64,000 nucleotides of DNA from Massariosphaeria phaeospora (Eukaryota; Ascomycota; Dothideomycetes; Pleosporales), in the NCBI GenBank assembly GCA_011032825.1, contig JAADJZ010000004.1, forward strand, positions 1,550,001 to 1,614,000. The letters are read 5' to 3'. Made by a program: the position numbers and the translations under genes. A model generated the notes under the pieces. The model did no database searches and was not told where the DNA came from. It worked only from the letters and a program-made list of their open reading frames with translations. Positions within the stretch are counted from its first letter, which is position 1, and each line of letters starts with the position of its first letter. This document shows positions 1-11,372 of the stretch, one piece after another.

Positions 1-2382
1 AGTCCCGGCCGACACTGCGAGCTAAGATCTGGCTAACTAAACTTGACTCGCTGTGGCATACCAGTACGACACTGGAAACCACATATCACTGACTGATAAA
101 CCGAATGACGAAGGCGAAGCGTTGTACGTTGGAAACATGAATTAAAGATGTGTTTAACCTCGCCGTATTGCACATATCTGTGTAGGTCATATGCGGTCCA
201 AATCAACGAAGCAGGGTCGAGGTAGGTTGAGGCATTTGTATTCGCGGTCTAACCGACGCCTCCCAGATGAGAGAAAGTTTTCTCCAGCAGATGGTCCGAG
301 GAGGATATCTTTCGATACCCCACACCTTCCAATATTTCCAGCTGATGGACATATACAGTTGCCTGCAGTGTCATCATAGTAATCCGCGCACTCTGATATT
401 CTCAATCTTTGGTGGAGGAGCTGCGGGACTTCGACTTCGTGAGAGTGGGGTATTTTTGGTACAATTTTAGGAGCTTCGAATTGCCGCCTCAGGCCTGCGG
501 ACGGTACTCGCGCGATAACTTGTAGACAACATCGGCATTATCTTGCACCTCGTCGTCATGAAGAACCGTCGGTTATTAGGCGTGAACATCATGGAGCGTT
601 TTCTGCTAGAAATCCATGCCTCGGACAGCCTCCGTCTAGACATCTCACGTGCTCGAAAGGGGGCTCGGGAGTATTGAACGCCATGTGGGGCCGCTAGGTA
701 ACGCTGAATCGTGCCTCGGCGGGGCATGCGAGCTTAAGAGTTGGGGAAGTTTAGCGTCGACGCTCCAGACTCGATCGCATGGCTCGGCCTACTTGTGATT
801 TGCTGCTCGTTCGTGACGTTGGTAGACAGGCCAGCTTTTTGAAGACCAGCCAGGGCTGTAACTCGTACCGGCGCGAGGGTTCGTAGAGCGCAGACCGATT
901 TACTAGTCAACCACCAGGTCCCTTCAGCGCACAGAGCCTGCCAGCAGGCATACCTTCTTGACTTCTCATTGCAAGCTATGCTGCCATCTTACCTCATCTT
1001 CGCTCTCAAGTGTGTCCATATCGCACCACGCATCGCTTATCTTTGTGCCCAGGAAGAAGGACGATGTCGAGGTTGGTCGAGGCAATCTGAGCGGCTTCTG
1101 ATACCGAAACTCTATCGCAACGCGTTAGCACCGTCTACCCAGCGAAGGCGTCTCACCAGTACCTAGAGAGGATGAAATACCGGGTCAGAAGGCCGCGCTC
1201 AATCATACCTAGCGCTCGCACGTAAGATGCATTGTATGCTGTCTGTCACGGGTCTTGAGATCGGTAGAGAGGAGCTGGGTGATCGGAACGGGATGAGGAC
1301 ATGGCAGGTGTTTCCGTCGGTACATCTGGCATCTTCCGCTATCGATAAGAATCGAAGATCCGAGCCGAGGCTAACGTTACGACACGCCAAGTTTTCACGC
1401 AACCACCGAGACCTTATTTTCGATGCTTGATCTCTCGACTTTCCGGCTTAGGCGCCTGGTTGACTTCACATTACTTTGATGTGTGCTGTGTGATCGCAAC
1501 CGTCTTGGTTATTTTACTCAATAATCACCCTCCGCCGATCTCTTGTGGACAGTCTTTTCTACGTCTCTAAAGCCACGAGCTGTCACGACTCCGCGAGGCC
1601 GCGTTTGAGCCTGCTTTTCATCTTTCTGCCCTTAATCTGATGCCAACTATCTTGCGAGCGTGATCCCAAGTGGGCGGACTATACGAGATGTCACTGATGT
1701 GGACCACCACCAGCTCTAGCTTCAAGAAACAAACGATCTTTGCTTAATACGATTAGACGTCAGGTTCAACGACATTAGCAATTCTGACTCTTGAGAGTGA
1801 GGTATATTCAAGCTCACATGAAGCTGCATTGTCGTGAGCCACTTGGCTCCCGCTCTGGAATAGCACGTGGTCTCTTACTTGAGAAGTGCGTGATCCATTG
1901 TACCTCATCTGGACCTCGGGAGTTTTAAGGACATATAAGAGTGAGAAGGTCCTACAACTGTGAAGATCGCGCCCATGGGTTTTTCGCTAAGAAATATATA
2001 CTGAATGACAAGCTTAAGTAGTACTGAAGACGGTGTAGCTTCATTGATGCTACTTATGAGTAAGTACGCTTCCATGTGAGCTTTTGCCAATCTTGAACTT
2101 GATGCAAGAGTGGGGCGTAGTAGTGAGGCGTAGTAATGAGGCGCAGTTTGCACTCCCCCATTCATAAATCTCATCAAATTCATGCTAATCTTTCTCAAGA
2201 CTATCCCCTTCACAGCATCGCAATCCGAGTATCTTTGGTTGACTTTCTACGTCTCTTGAGCGTCGTGCTGTAGCCGTAAAGAATCCACTCATCGGTTGCC
2301 TGACTTCATCACCCAGGCAATCTGTTGACTTTACACAGTTCAGCGCTGATACCGACATAAACTACCACGACACATCGATATA
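1..2382. other. Gene-poor stretch
   Basis: No reading frame longer than about 105 codons and none resembling a protein family I recognise. A short three-unit 13-bp tandem repeat lies near 2109-2147. Two loosely similar GTCGAGGT-containing segments occur near 215 and 1066. I see no RNA gene. Confidence 0.5.
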
Positions 2383-3703
2383 ATGACTTCTTTGCTGAGA
2401 GACAAACTATTGGAGGTTTCGAATTCTCCTCCAACTCTATCGAACGAGGAGCGATTAGCGTTAATGGAGGCATGCGATAAGGCGAAGCTGGCTCTCGAGA
2501 CACCTCTAGACACGACAATTCGCATTATGTTCGGCGTGGGTATCCAAGTCGTTGATGTCACCAATCGATATGATACTTACCGTATACCAGGGTTTCGAGA
2601 GTGTTTCTCTACGTCTAGCTGTCGACATGCAATTGATCGACCAGGCAATGGCCTCGAAAGGTCCCGTTACGGCTAACGAGCTTTCCCTGGCGTCGGGTGC
2701 GGATGCGATTCTCGTTGGTGAGATTGAGCTGAGACTTCATGGTTCATCTGAGCTAATATGTCCAAGTTCGCATAATGAGGATGTTGGTCGCCATGGGCAT
2801 TTTTAACGCAGGTACACGCTAAATCCCATGGCCAAAGTATTCGCAACAGGCTCTCCGTTAAGAGAAGCCGTCATACACATGTAAGCCCCTCTTCGACCTT
2901 CCATGTGCGACGAAATCAACTCATTTTCCCTACGGCGCGTCCCAAATCCCTCCAATCGTGTTCTTGCCCGAATACTTCGAGCAAAAGGGCTACAAGAACC
3001 CAACCGATGCCGATGGCGGCTCATTCCAATTCACCTACCAGAGCAAACAGCACTTCTTCGACTGGCTCAGCGCACGCCCGAGGCTCCAAGGTGCGTTCAA
3101 CACCACCATGGGCATTCAGCGCATGGAGCGCGGCGAAACCTGGCTTGACTACTACCCAGTCGAGGGAAAGCTGCGCGCAAACGCCGACGGCATTCTTCTC
3201 GTCGATGTCGGCGGAAGTGTAGGACATGACGTGATCAAGTTCCAGCAGCGCTTCCCAAATCTGCCGGGACGCCTCATCTTCGAGGACTTCCTAACTGTTG
3301 TTTCCTCCGCAACAGATCTAGCCGCCGGAATCGAAGCCATCAGTCACGACTTCTTCCGCCCTCACCCTGCCAGTGTCCGCGGCGCCAAAGCGTACTACCT
3401 CCGCACTGTCCTGCACGATTGGCCTGACAAGCAGGCCCTCACCATTCTTCGTCATATCCGCGATGTCATGGCGCAGGATTCTGTGTTGCTAATCGATGAG
3501 AACGTAATGCCGGACGAAAATGTGGCGCTTTACCAAGCGTCGTTGGATTTGATCATGATGGGCGTGTTTGCGTCGCTTGATCGGACTGTGAAGCAATTTG
3601 AAGAGTTGCTTGACGCGGCGGGTTTGAGTTGGTAAAGGTTTGGAAGGCGAAGGACTACAGGCCGGGGTCGGGAATGCTTTTTGAAGCTGTGGTCAAGCAG
3701 TGA
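2383..3703 (+). pseudogene. O-methyltransferase (COMT-like) pseudogene
   Basis: Remnant of a SAM-dependent O-methyltransferase of the plant-COMT/fungal OMT family (Methyltransf_2). Recognisable pieces are an N-terminal dimerisation segment (2383-2535), a winged-helix part after introns of about 2536-2590 and 2718-2766, and a long catalytic segment (about 2958-3629). The catalytic segment carries the SAM motif DVGGSVGHD, an IFEDF strand and VLHDWPD with the catalytic His-Asp. The frame breaks at least three times. Near 2812 the reading jumps frame between FNA and YTLNPMAK without room for an intron. After a GTAAGC donor at 2881 there is no AG before the next conserved exon, so the acceptor is lost. 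At about 3628 one base is missing, so GLSW is followed by a stop while the conserved tail (VKVWKAKDYRPGSG...) continues in another frame to a TGA at 3701-3703. An intact relative lies at 25.4-27.0 kb. Sequencing error could explain single indels but hardly all three. Confidence 0.85.
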
Positions 3704-6496
3704 CACCCCCGTGTATGAATTCGTGTCCAATTTAAGATAGTTTTAGGCGATGTTCTTAACAGTATAGGAAGTTATAGCAATAGATAAATAGGCTGCTTTC
3801 ATCTTTACGAAGCCTTGTTGTATCTATACTAGGTAATATACTGTAAGACACTATAAAGGTAGAGGAATGTGGTTAAGATGCGTGTATTACCAGACACGAA
3901 TTCATGCATGGGGGTGCTTCCTGTAAAGTCTTGTATAGAAATAGTCGGTCATTAACACTAGTCTAGTACTAGATAACCCCGGAGACAGTCTGGTCACATG
4001 ACCATGTGCTCCGGTCCACTATTCCTTGCCAGACATATCTCATCCAAGCCAAGCCCGTACATTTCCAAGAGCCTATATATATCCTTCTAGGACCTCCCAA
4101 TTCTCCTTCTTTACAACTCTCTAACAGTCTCTACGACTCTAAAAACGGTGATTCAACAACGACATGGGCCAGAAGTCCTAAAACAATTATTGAAGCTCCA
4201 CATGGGCGCACTCGTCTAGTGGATTAATTTCAAGAATAACTCATTAGCGTTACATGGATGTGCGCCGTATCTGAATTTGCTAGAATCTTTACGAGCCCGG
4301 CAGACATCGAGTCGATGTGAAATATCTTTTTTGAAGCAGGTAATGCGCAATATGCATTGACTTGGTGAATATAACTTCCGCTGCTCTCTTCTCTAGAGGG
4401 TTCTCTAATTGCTCAATACACCAGCACAATCGAAAAGACCCAATCGGACAGACCATGTCTCTTGTTTTCCGCACTCTTGAAAATATAAAATGCGAATAAA
4501 ATTGGTTGTGAGAAGCACATATGTTTGGACTTTGGAGCAGTGACGCGCTATTCTCGATAGTTGCCACATAACTCAAAAAAGAATTGTCGACATACGATAT
4601 ACATGCGCCAACCGTCCGCCCTTCAATAACCCTTACTTCATCTGCACTCCTCTACTTCAGAATCTAGAAACCCGCAACCAGAATTCTGATGGCTTTTTCC
4701 GGATCAAACTACTACAGCACCTCATGTATGTGTCCGGACCTCCGCAACAAGAAACACAAAAATGTCACAAAGTCAACACATGTCCGACGCAGCTACCCGC
4801 AAGCTAAACCAGTACATGGCCCGGAAAATGGCTCGAGTTCGGTCCTTCTACTACGTCCACACTTCTTTGCGTAGCCTACCTTCATGGTTCCGGAACTTAA
4901 AACTTAGAGACAAGACCTTTATGTTCTTTGAGCTTTTGGAACATAAATACCAGTAATCTCGGAAGACGGATGATATGTGCGAAGTAGCTGTGGGCTGCAC
5001 AAAACCGATATACGGATACGCGGATATGAACATGACCTACTGCTCCACTGCGCTGTTTTGCACCGTGTAAAGTCTAGCTAACATTTCATTGATGGCTCGA
5101 GGGTCGAATTACTTTATGTTTTGACTCATGGTTCTGGACATTCGAAACCAAAACCCATAATAGACATGGAGGTGTGTCATGTGTTTGGAACAGCCGTACG
5201 CTGATCAAACGTACTGCGAAAAACTCGCTCGGGAGTGATATATGCTTAAGCACTTGTCAACTTCCCCCAAGACTCTTTACTATGTACACCTCCGCATTCT
5301 GCTGTGTAATGTCCAAAATTTACTTGACTTCGGCCGATGGCTTTGGAAGTGGAATTAACACTCCTTTATTTTCATGCTTCTTAACCTCCATTCAAGGGTA
5401 TCAAGAACGGAAGTTCATAACTTACATGTCCAGAGGAGCTGTGCGGTGGCTGAATTGGCGTACGACTAGAAAATCGCTCGGAAGCGATGGATGGACACTT
5501 CTCAACTTCCCGAAACTGCTTACTTGTTTACACCTCGAAAATCCTCCGCGCGGTCTAAAATCATGAGATATCCCGGTCCATGGTCCGGGGACGTTGAAAA
5601 TACTCGGGCTACCTCTTGATGTCTTGGGAGCTGCAGCATATCGATGGAAAAGAACCCAACATCTTGAACCCATGGCTGCGTCAGTGGATCGAGTGTATCA
5701 AGATATCTGCGTTCTCGGATACTCTTCACCGTCCTCAGTGTTGAATGTCCGGTTGTGTAAAGGTTAGAGGAAGTGGACGATGACTCCATGAGTCGAAACA
5801 CATGCAGGTAGCGACGCATGCCTGCCGAACCGTCAGCGCAGAACGGAAATAAAGCATAACCACAACACGGATATGGTTGGTGAAGTTCGGTCGAGCACAG
5901 AACCCGAACCCACGTCCAGTGTCAAAGACTAGACGTGGCCGATCATGTCTTCTGAGCTTTCGGGACTGAAACATAAGGCTCGTACGACTGGAGAAATGGC
6001 GCATGTAAGAACTGTGAGCTTTCCTGTATTGAAAAGAAGGATTGGCAAAGCGCATGCTCTGTGAAGTTTGGGAAGTCTAGGGATGATTCGAACTGAATAA
6101 CACTCTTTTGCATGGCAGCGGAAGCATACCTGTTACAACTCTAAAATCGGAAGAAGATCCAGTCATGGTGAGTCTCCGTTGCAGAGCAAGGAGTTGATTC
6201 GATGAGGCGCAACATCTTCACGATGATGACGGTGGCATGGGTGAAAGAGTTAGGAGAGGTTTAGTGGGGGGGCCGGATGCGGTTACGCGAACGTTATCGA
6301 TAAGAGAGACGCCCTTTGTTACCCCGCGCCGCCAGACTGCCCCTCCACAGGCTCGACAATGAACATGACCTACTGTATACAGCCCAGGCCGACTTCCCAC
6401 CTCCCGCCGCGCCTACCAAAGACCGTAGCATAAACGACACTCAAGGCTACCTGATTGCTGCTGGAAAAGACTCACACCACCGCCACCGCCGCCAGC
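3704..6496. other. Gene-poor stretch with faint duplications
   Basis: No convincing gene. Two segments near 5201-5310 and 5459-5556 look like diverged copies of each other, sharing TCGCTCGG, TCAACTTCCC and TTTACACCTC in the same order. Segments near 4690 and 5092 share an ATGGCT...TCNAANTACT pattern. These may be relics of an old repeat or of an F-box/LRR gene. The last few hundred bases are the promoter side of the Dom34 gene. Confidence 0.4.
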
Positions 6497-7772
6497 ATGC
6501 GCCTCCTCAAGTCGCAGATCGAGCAGAAGCAGGGCTCCGGCTTCGCGACGCTGCTACCCGAAGAGCCCGAGGACATGGTACGCTACCCTGCATTGTATTA
6601 GTTATTAGTCACCACACCCATCCATCTAACACCCCCCCAAGTGGCACGCCTACAACCTCATCCAGCCGCTCGACCTGCTGCGCGCCCGCGCCGTGCGCCG
6701 CGTGTCCAAGACCTCCGACTCGGGCTCCGTGGCCTCGCAGCGCATCACGCTCGACCTGACCATCAGCGTCACAGCGACCGACTTCGACGTCGGCTCCGGC
6801 CAGCTGCACGTCGCGGGGCGCGTGGCCGCCGAGAACGAGCACGTCAAGCTGGGCTCGCACCACACGCTGGACCTGGAGCTCAACCGCAAGTTCACGCTCG
6901 AGAAGCGCGATGGCTGGGACAGCGTCGCGCTGCAGATGCTGCGCGAGGCGTGCAACGCGCAGCGCCACGCCGAGCTGTGGGCCGTGATCATGGGCGAGGG
7001 TACCGCGAATATCTGTCTTATTACGGAGCACCAGACCATTCTGCGGCAGCGCGTCGACGTGCCGGTGCCGCGCAAGCGTCGAGGTGGCCTTGACGGCCAC
7101 GACAAGGGCATGGACAAGTTCTACGCCACCACGCTGGCCACGCTGCTCCGCCAGCTCGACACCACCACCGCACAACCCGACAAAACCATCCCCCTCCTCC
7201 TCGCCTCGCCCGGCTTCGTCGCGCAGTCCTTCCACACCTACATAAAAACCGAAGCCAGCCGCACAACGCACAAACCGCTCCTCGCGCTGCTCCCCTCCAT
7301 CCTCGTCGCGCACTCCTCCTCCCCCCACGTGCACTCCCTCTCCGAAGTCCTCGCCTCGCCCACCATAACCACAAAACTCTCCGACACCAAGTACGCGCGC
7401 GAGACGGCGCTGATGGACAAGTTCCTCGCGCTGATGCGGCAAGACGACGGCCGCGCCTGGTACGGCCCGCGCGAGGTGGAGCGCGCCGTGGAGAAGGGCG
7501 CCGTAGGCCGCGGCGGTGGCGTGCTGCTGATTTCGAATGCACTGTTTCGCGCGCAGGAGGTGCGCGAGCGGAAGAGGTGGGTGGCGCTGGTGGACCGCGT
7601 GAGGGAGGCGGAGGGCGGAGAGGTGCGCGTGCTGAGCAGTTTGCACGAGAGCGGGAAGCGGCTGGAGGGGTTAGGCAATGTGGCGGCCATATTGACGTTT
7701 CCGCTGGAGGATCTGGATGAGGAGGAGGGGCCGGGCGGCGGCGGGGCGGAAGGAGAGGAGATGGTTATATGA
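6497..7772 (+). CDS. DOM34: Dom34/pelota ribosome-rescue factor
   Basis: Two exons, 6497-6577 and 6642-7772, joined across a 64-nt intron (GTACGC ... CCCCAAG); 403 residues. Dom34/pelota works with the GTPase Hbs1 and the ATPase Rli1/ABCE1 in the cytoplasm to split stalled ribosomes in no-go and non-stop mRNA decay. The N-terminus (MRLLKSQIEQ, then LPEEPEDMWHAYNLI across the splice) is the diagnostic Sm-like domain. Next comes the central eRF1-like domain with PGFVAQSFHTYI, which lacks the GGQ peptide-release motif as expected for this family, and then a C-terminal eRF1 domain 3 with VHSLSEVL and GVLLISNALF. The C-terminus ends in an acidic, Gly-rich tail. Length matches yeast and animal orthologues (about 385-400). 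It converges on the next gene, with 220 bp between the stop codons. The coding sequence is very GC-rich, unlike the AT-richer intergenic DNA upstream. Confidence 0.95.
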
Positions 7773-7992
7773 TGGGGAAGTAGCATAAAATAAGAAATCG
7801 AAGTTATCCACACATCAAACGTGCTGTCGTATTGTCTGTCGTGCAAAGGTGCCATAATAATAAAGCTACATATCCTTTCCCATGTAATACTCAAGGTAAA
7901 AAGTCCGTCCCGGGGTATCCAACGCCAGTCCGAGCATCTATCTATCCAACACCAGACCAACCATGCCAAAACACCACAGCAAATCACCATAT

Positions 7993-10373
7993 TCAAACAG
8001 TAACAACCGGCGATCCAAACCCCCACTCATCACCATCATCACCATCATCAATATCATCGTCATCATCATCAAAAAACGACACCGCATCCTGCGTCGACAA
8101 CCCAAACTCGCTAAACGACCCGCACGACTTCGCAGCGAACCCTGCTTTCGGCGCCACTGTTACTGTCACTGCTACTGCGGGTGTGAGGGGTCTCAGCGGC
8201 CGCACTGCTGGCCGCGACGGCGCTGGAGGGGGTGCAGCGCCTGTTCGCCCAGGGAGAAAGGATGGTTTGTTCGGCACTGGCGCCGTCGTCGTGGGTTTAA
8301 CCACGTGCACTGGCGGCTTTCTGGGCGGAGGTCCGGGTTTGGTGGGTATAGTTGCAGTCGGTGCTTTGACAGGACTTATTGCTCGTTGTTTGGGCGGTGA
8401 AGGGCCGGCGGGGGGGCCAGGAGGGGTTTTTCTCTTGAGGGTTGGGGGCGGTGGAGGTGGCATGGCGGGTTTGGCGTTTGGTTGTAGTGGAGATTGTAGG
8501 GTGCGGGGTGGTGGAGATGGCATGGGGGGTTTCGCGTTTGGTTGTTGTAGAGGTGGTAGGGCGCGGGGCGGCGGAGATGGCATGGGGGGTTTCGCGTTTA
8601 AGCGTAGCAGCGGCGCCATAGTAGGAGTTGCGATGGCGCGCGGAGGCGGCATGGTTTGTTTGGCGGGGACCAGCGGAGGCGGTATTGCATGTTTGGCGAT
8701 GATCGGCGGAGAGGCCATTGTGTGTTTCACGGGGAGGTGTGGCGGGTTCTGCGCTGGTCTAGGGGGTTGTTTTGGAAGTGGTTTGGGGGTGTGCTTTGCA
8801 GGGAGTGGACGTGTCTTTATGGATGCTGGTGTTGTTGAAGGAGGTGGCTTGATTACAGGCGGCGGGTCGCTGCATTCGTCTAGGTCCTCGATCGAGAAGT
8901 CCAAGTCCTGCGACGAGAGCGGAGGAAGGGTTTCGCTAATGGACCATGGTAGTGGCGCGGGAGTATGTGGTGCAGGTTTGGCAGGTGGAGATTCCTCAGA
9001 CTTCAGCTCTCGCGCGATCTGGGTTGAGCTTTCGAGGAAATCATCCCAGCCGTCTAATAACAAAGGAGAAACCGTAGGACAGACGGCGGATAGTGAGGGT
9101 GTATTCTGCGCGGGTGGCTTGGACAACTTCGAGGCTGGCATGCCCGGGAGCTTGAAGATCGAATTGAGGTTGGGGGTAGACTTCGCTTGTGACGGTTGGA
9201 TTGCGGGTTTCGCGGGTACACTCTTTGGCCTTGGAGGCTGCCCCGAGATTGAGGGCATCTTGAACTGCGACTGGGTTGGATCTCGCGAAACAGCCGTAGA
9301 TACAGCAGGGGCAATGTAGTCCATCGCCACACGTATAGGGAACTGCGTTCTTTGATATGGGTATTGGTCCTCGTTTCGGTATTTGCCCGTGAATGGTATG
9401 CGTCGGAGGTAGGTCGTGGTTCCTTCCAACGGGCCGTCCAACACTCTACATTCTACCCAGTCTTGCTCGACTCGAAGGACGCGGAGGTGGCTGCTTTTTG
9501 AGAGCTGGCTGCTAGTGGTGAGGTCTCGGAGCAATGCTACGATACATCCAACTTTGATGCGTAGCCTATGGGGCGGCAACCCAAGAGGGCTCAACTTGTG
9601 CAAGAGAGCTGGGAATGGGTCCCATGTCGGACGACTGGTCGAGACATCTTGGGAGAGTAACTCGATCAACGGCTCCGGGAGCTTGTCCAGTATCGCCTCA
9701 ACCGCTTTGTTTATAGGTCCATGCAACCGGAGGGAATTGGCATTGTCTTGGGGACTGGCGGTTATGGTGGGAGCTTCGACTATGGGCGGAACAGGTGCGG
9801 CTTGTGGTTTGGGTGACGGCTCCACCACCTCGTCGACGGTATCCGACATGATTTGATCATGCGCGTCGCAGAGGGTATCATCGTCCAGCTCGTCATCGAT
9901 CCACGAGTCGTCGAACTGTGCGCTCAACTGCGGAAGATCCAAGGCGGAGTCGTACCCGTCGTCCTCGTCATCCCACGGCTCCTTCTCCATATCTTTCGCG
10001 ATCGTCTCCAATTTCTCTTTTATCTCCGCCTCCTTCCTCTGCTCATCCTCTTCAGTGCGCTTTCTGAGTCCTACGAACGCCTCCATTCCCCTCTTCAATC
10101 TCGCCTGGGTGTGGTTGAATCCAATCATCTGCGTCGCAAGGCCCACCCCCATCTGTCTCCCCCCTCGCGCTCTCTCCTCTCCTTCTCCTCGCGTTTCTTC
10201 CTCGCCGCCTTTGACCTCTCATCCTTGTCACGAATCTTCGCCGCGCGGTTCTCGAGCTCTACAGCGCGGTCGAGCTGGCGCAGCGCCGTTCCCGAGATGC
10301 GCGGCCCATTCTTCCGGAACTCCTTTTTGGCCTGACGGCTAGTTTGGGCGATGCGCGTAGGTGGAGTGGTCAT
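7993..10373 (-). CDS. Proline-rich coiled-coil protein, apparent 1-nt frameshift
   Basis: Function not recognised. The N-terminal part (10373 to about 10165) is a basic, charged coiled coil (KKEFRKNGPRISG, then many K/R/E heptads). The rest (from about 10152) begins MGVGLATQMIGFNHTQ and continues with another charged helix. An acidic Asp/Glu/Trp segment, a conserved middle (about residues 210-290) and a long Pro/Lys/Ala-rich region follow, ending in an Asp-rich tail. The two parts lie in different frames and meet in a run of six C on the plus strand (10159-10164). A seventh base would join them into one 793-codon frame of exactly divisible length. No GT/AG intron fits between them. I take this as one gene carrying a real or sequencing-derived homopolymer indel. 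The proline-rich region contains three perfect-period 60-bp (20-residue) repeats at about 8451-8600. It may act as a scaffold or in RNA/actin binding, but nothing shows that directly. Confidence 0.7.
8451..8600. repeat. 60-bp tandem repeat inside coding sequence
   Basis: Units beginning at 8461, 8521 and 8581 (CATGGCGGGT / CATGGGGGGT) repeat with an exact 60-bp period. They encode 20-residue Pro-Asn-Ala-Lys-Pro units on the minus strand. The period is a multiple of three, so copy-number change would keep the frame. Confidence 0.8.
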
Positions 10374-11372
10374 GTTGGCGGCATGTCGGCGGCGCCGGGA
10401 GTGGGTGGAGCTGGAGGGAGGGCGTTGCAGCCAGAGTGGCGCGTGACGATGTGCGGCGACAACTGGCGCGTTCTCTTGGCGAAGCTAGGAAAACTCCGAG
10501 GTTGACGCGAGCGCACGTGCTTACCCCTCTGCCCAGGTGAGGTCTCGTCTCGTCTCCCTCCACTTGCCACTTCCTCATGTTTCCACCATCTCCGGAGTAC
10601 GCATGGTCCTTGCACCACCTGGGCACCGCTGAGCCATTGACAGCCGACAGTCGAGATGCTTCAGCGAGTCAACAATCGCAGCATGAAGCAACGTTGTTCT
10701 TGCAGTAGCGTAGCTGCAGAAATCCGGACGGTTTCTAGCAGCGACCTGAAGATAAGGTGGGAATCCCAGCTTATCTGAGACATGTTCAAAAGCCGCTAGG
10801 CATTACGCGCAAAGCCGCAACCTCGGTAGTGCTGGTAAACTGCTGGTGACGAAGCAACAAAGGCTGCGATAACCAACGTAGTAGCAGGGGAAGGCGCGGA
10901 AGGTCAGAGACAAGTTCGGTAATAGGTAAAGGTTAGGGACTAGACGCCATGCTGTAGGAACCTTTTAAGGCTGCTAACATACCAGAATCCTTGCTAGGAC
11001 GCAACCGTTATTGACCATACTACGGCTTTATGCACGCTCAACACTTTCGCACTATGCCTTTTCACTGAAATCCCTAACTCTCTTACAACGTAGCGTCTCC
11101 TCAAAAATGCGCTTCTCTCCCAAAAGTCCTAAACACCGTCGTATCTAAGTTGCAAACGAACCAAGTACTCATGCTCAGACCTTCGAAACATCCCCGTTCC
11201 GCTACCTTTATGGTCTCCGTCCTTCTCCCGAGAGAGCGGATGATCTACGTCACAGTCACACAGCGTCGCCAAGAACCAAACAGTTTGCTACTCTCACCTA
11301 TACTTTCGTGTTCGCCCTCCGCTCTTTTCCAATCGGAACCACAAGAGATTGCCCCTTGGAACACCTACGACG
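10374..11372. other. Divergent intergenic region
   Basis: Lies between the divergently transcribed proline-rich protein gene and the MYND-DUF4470 gene, so it should hold both promoters. No additional gene or RNA is recognisable. Open frames here are short and lack conserved motifs. Confidence 0.5.

Noticed and set aside
6609..7646. 345-codon minus-strand frame over Dom34
   Set aside because: Antisense shadow of the GC-rich Dom34 coding sequence.
7832..9319. 495-codon plus-strand Gly-rich frame
   Set aside because: Mirror image of the proline-rich protein on the minus strand; Gly codons are the complement of Pro codons.
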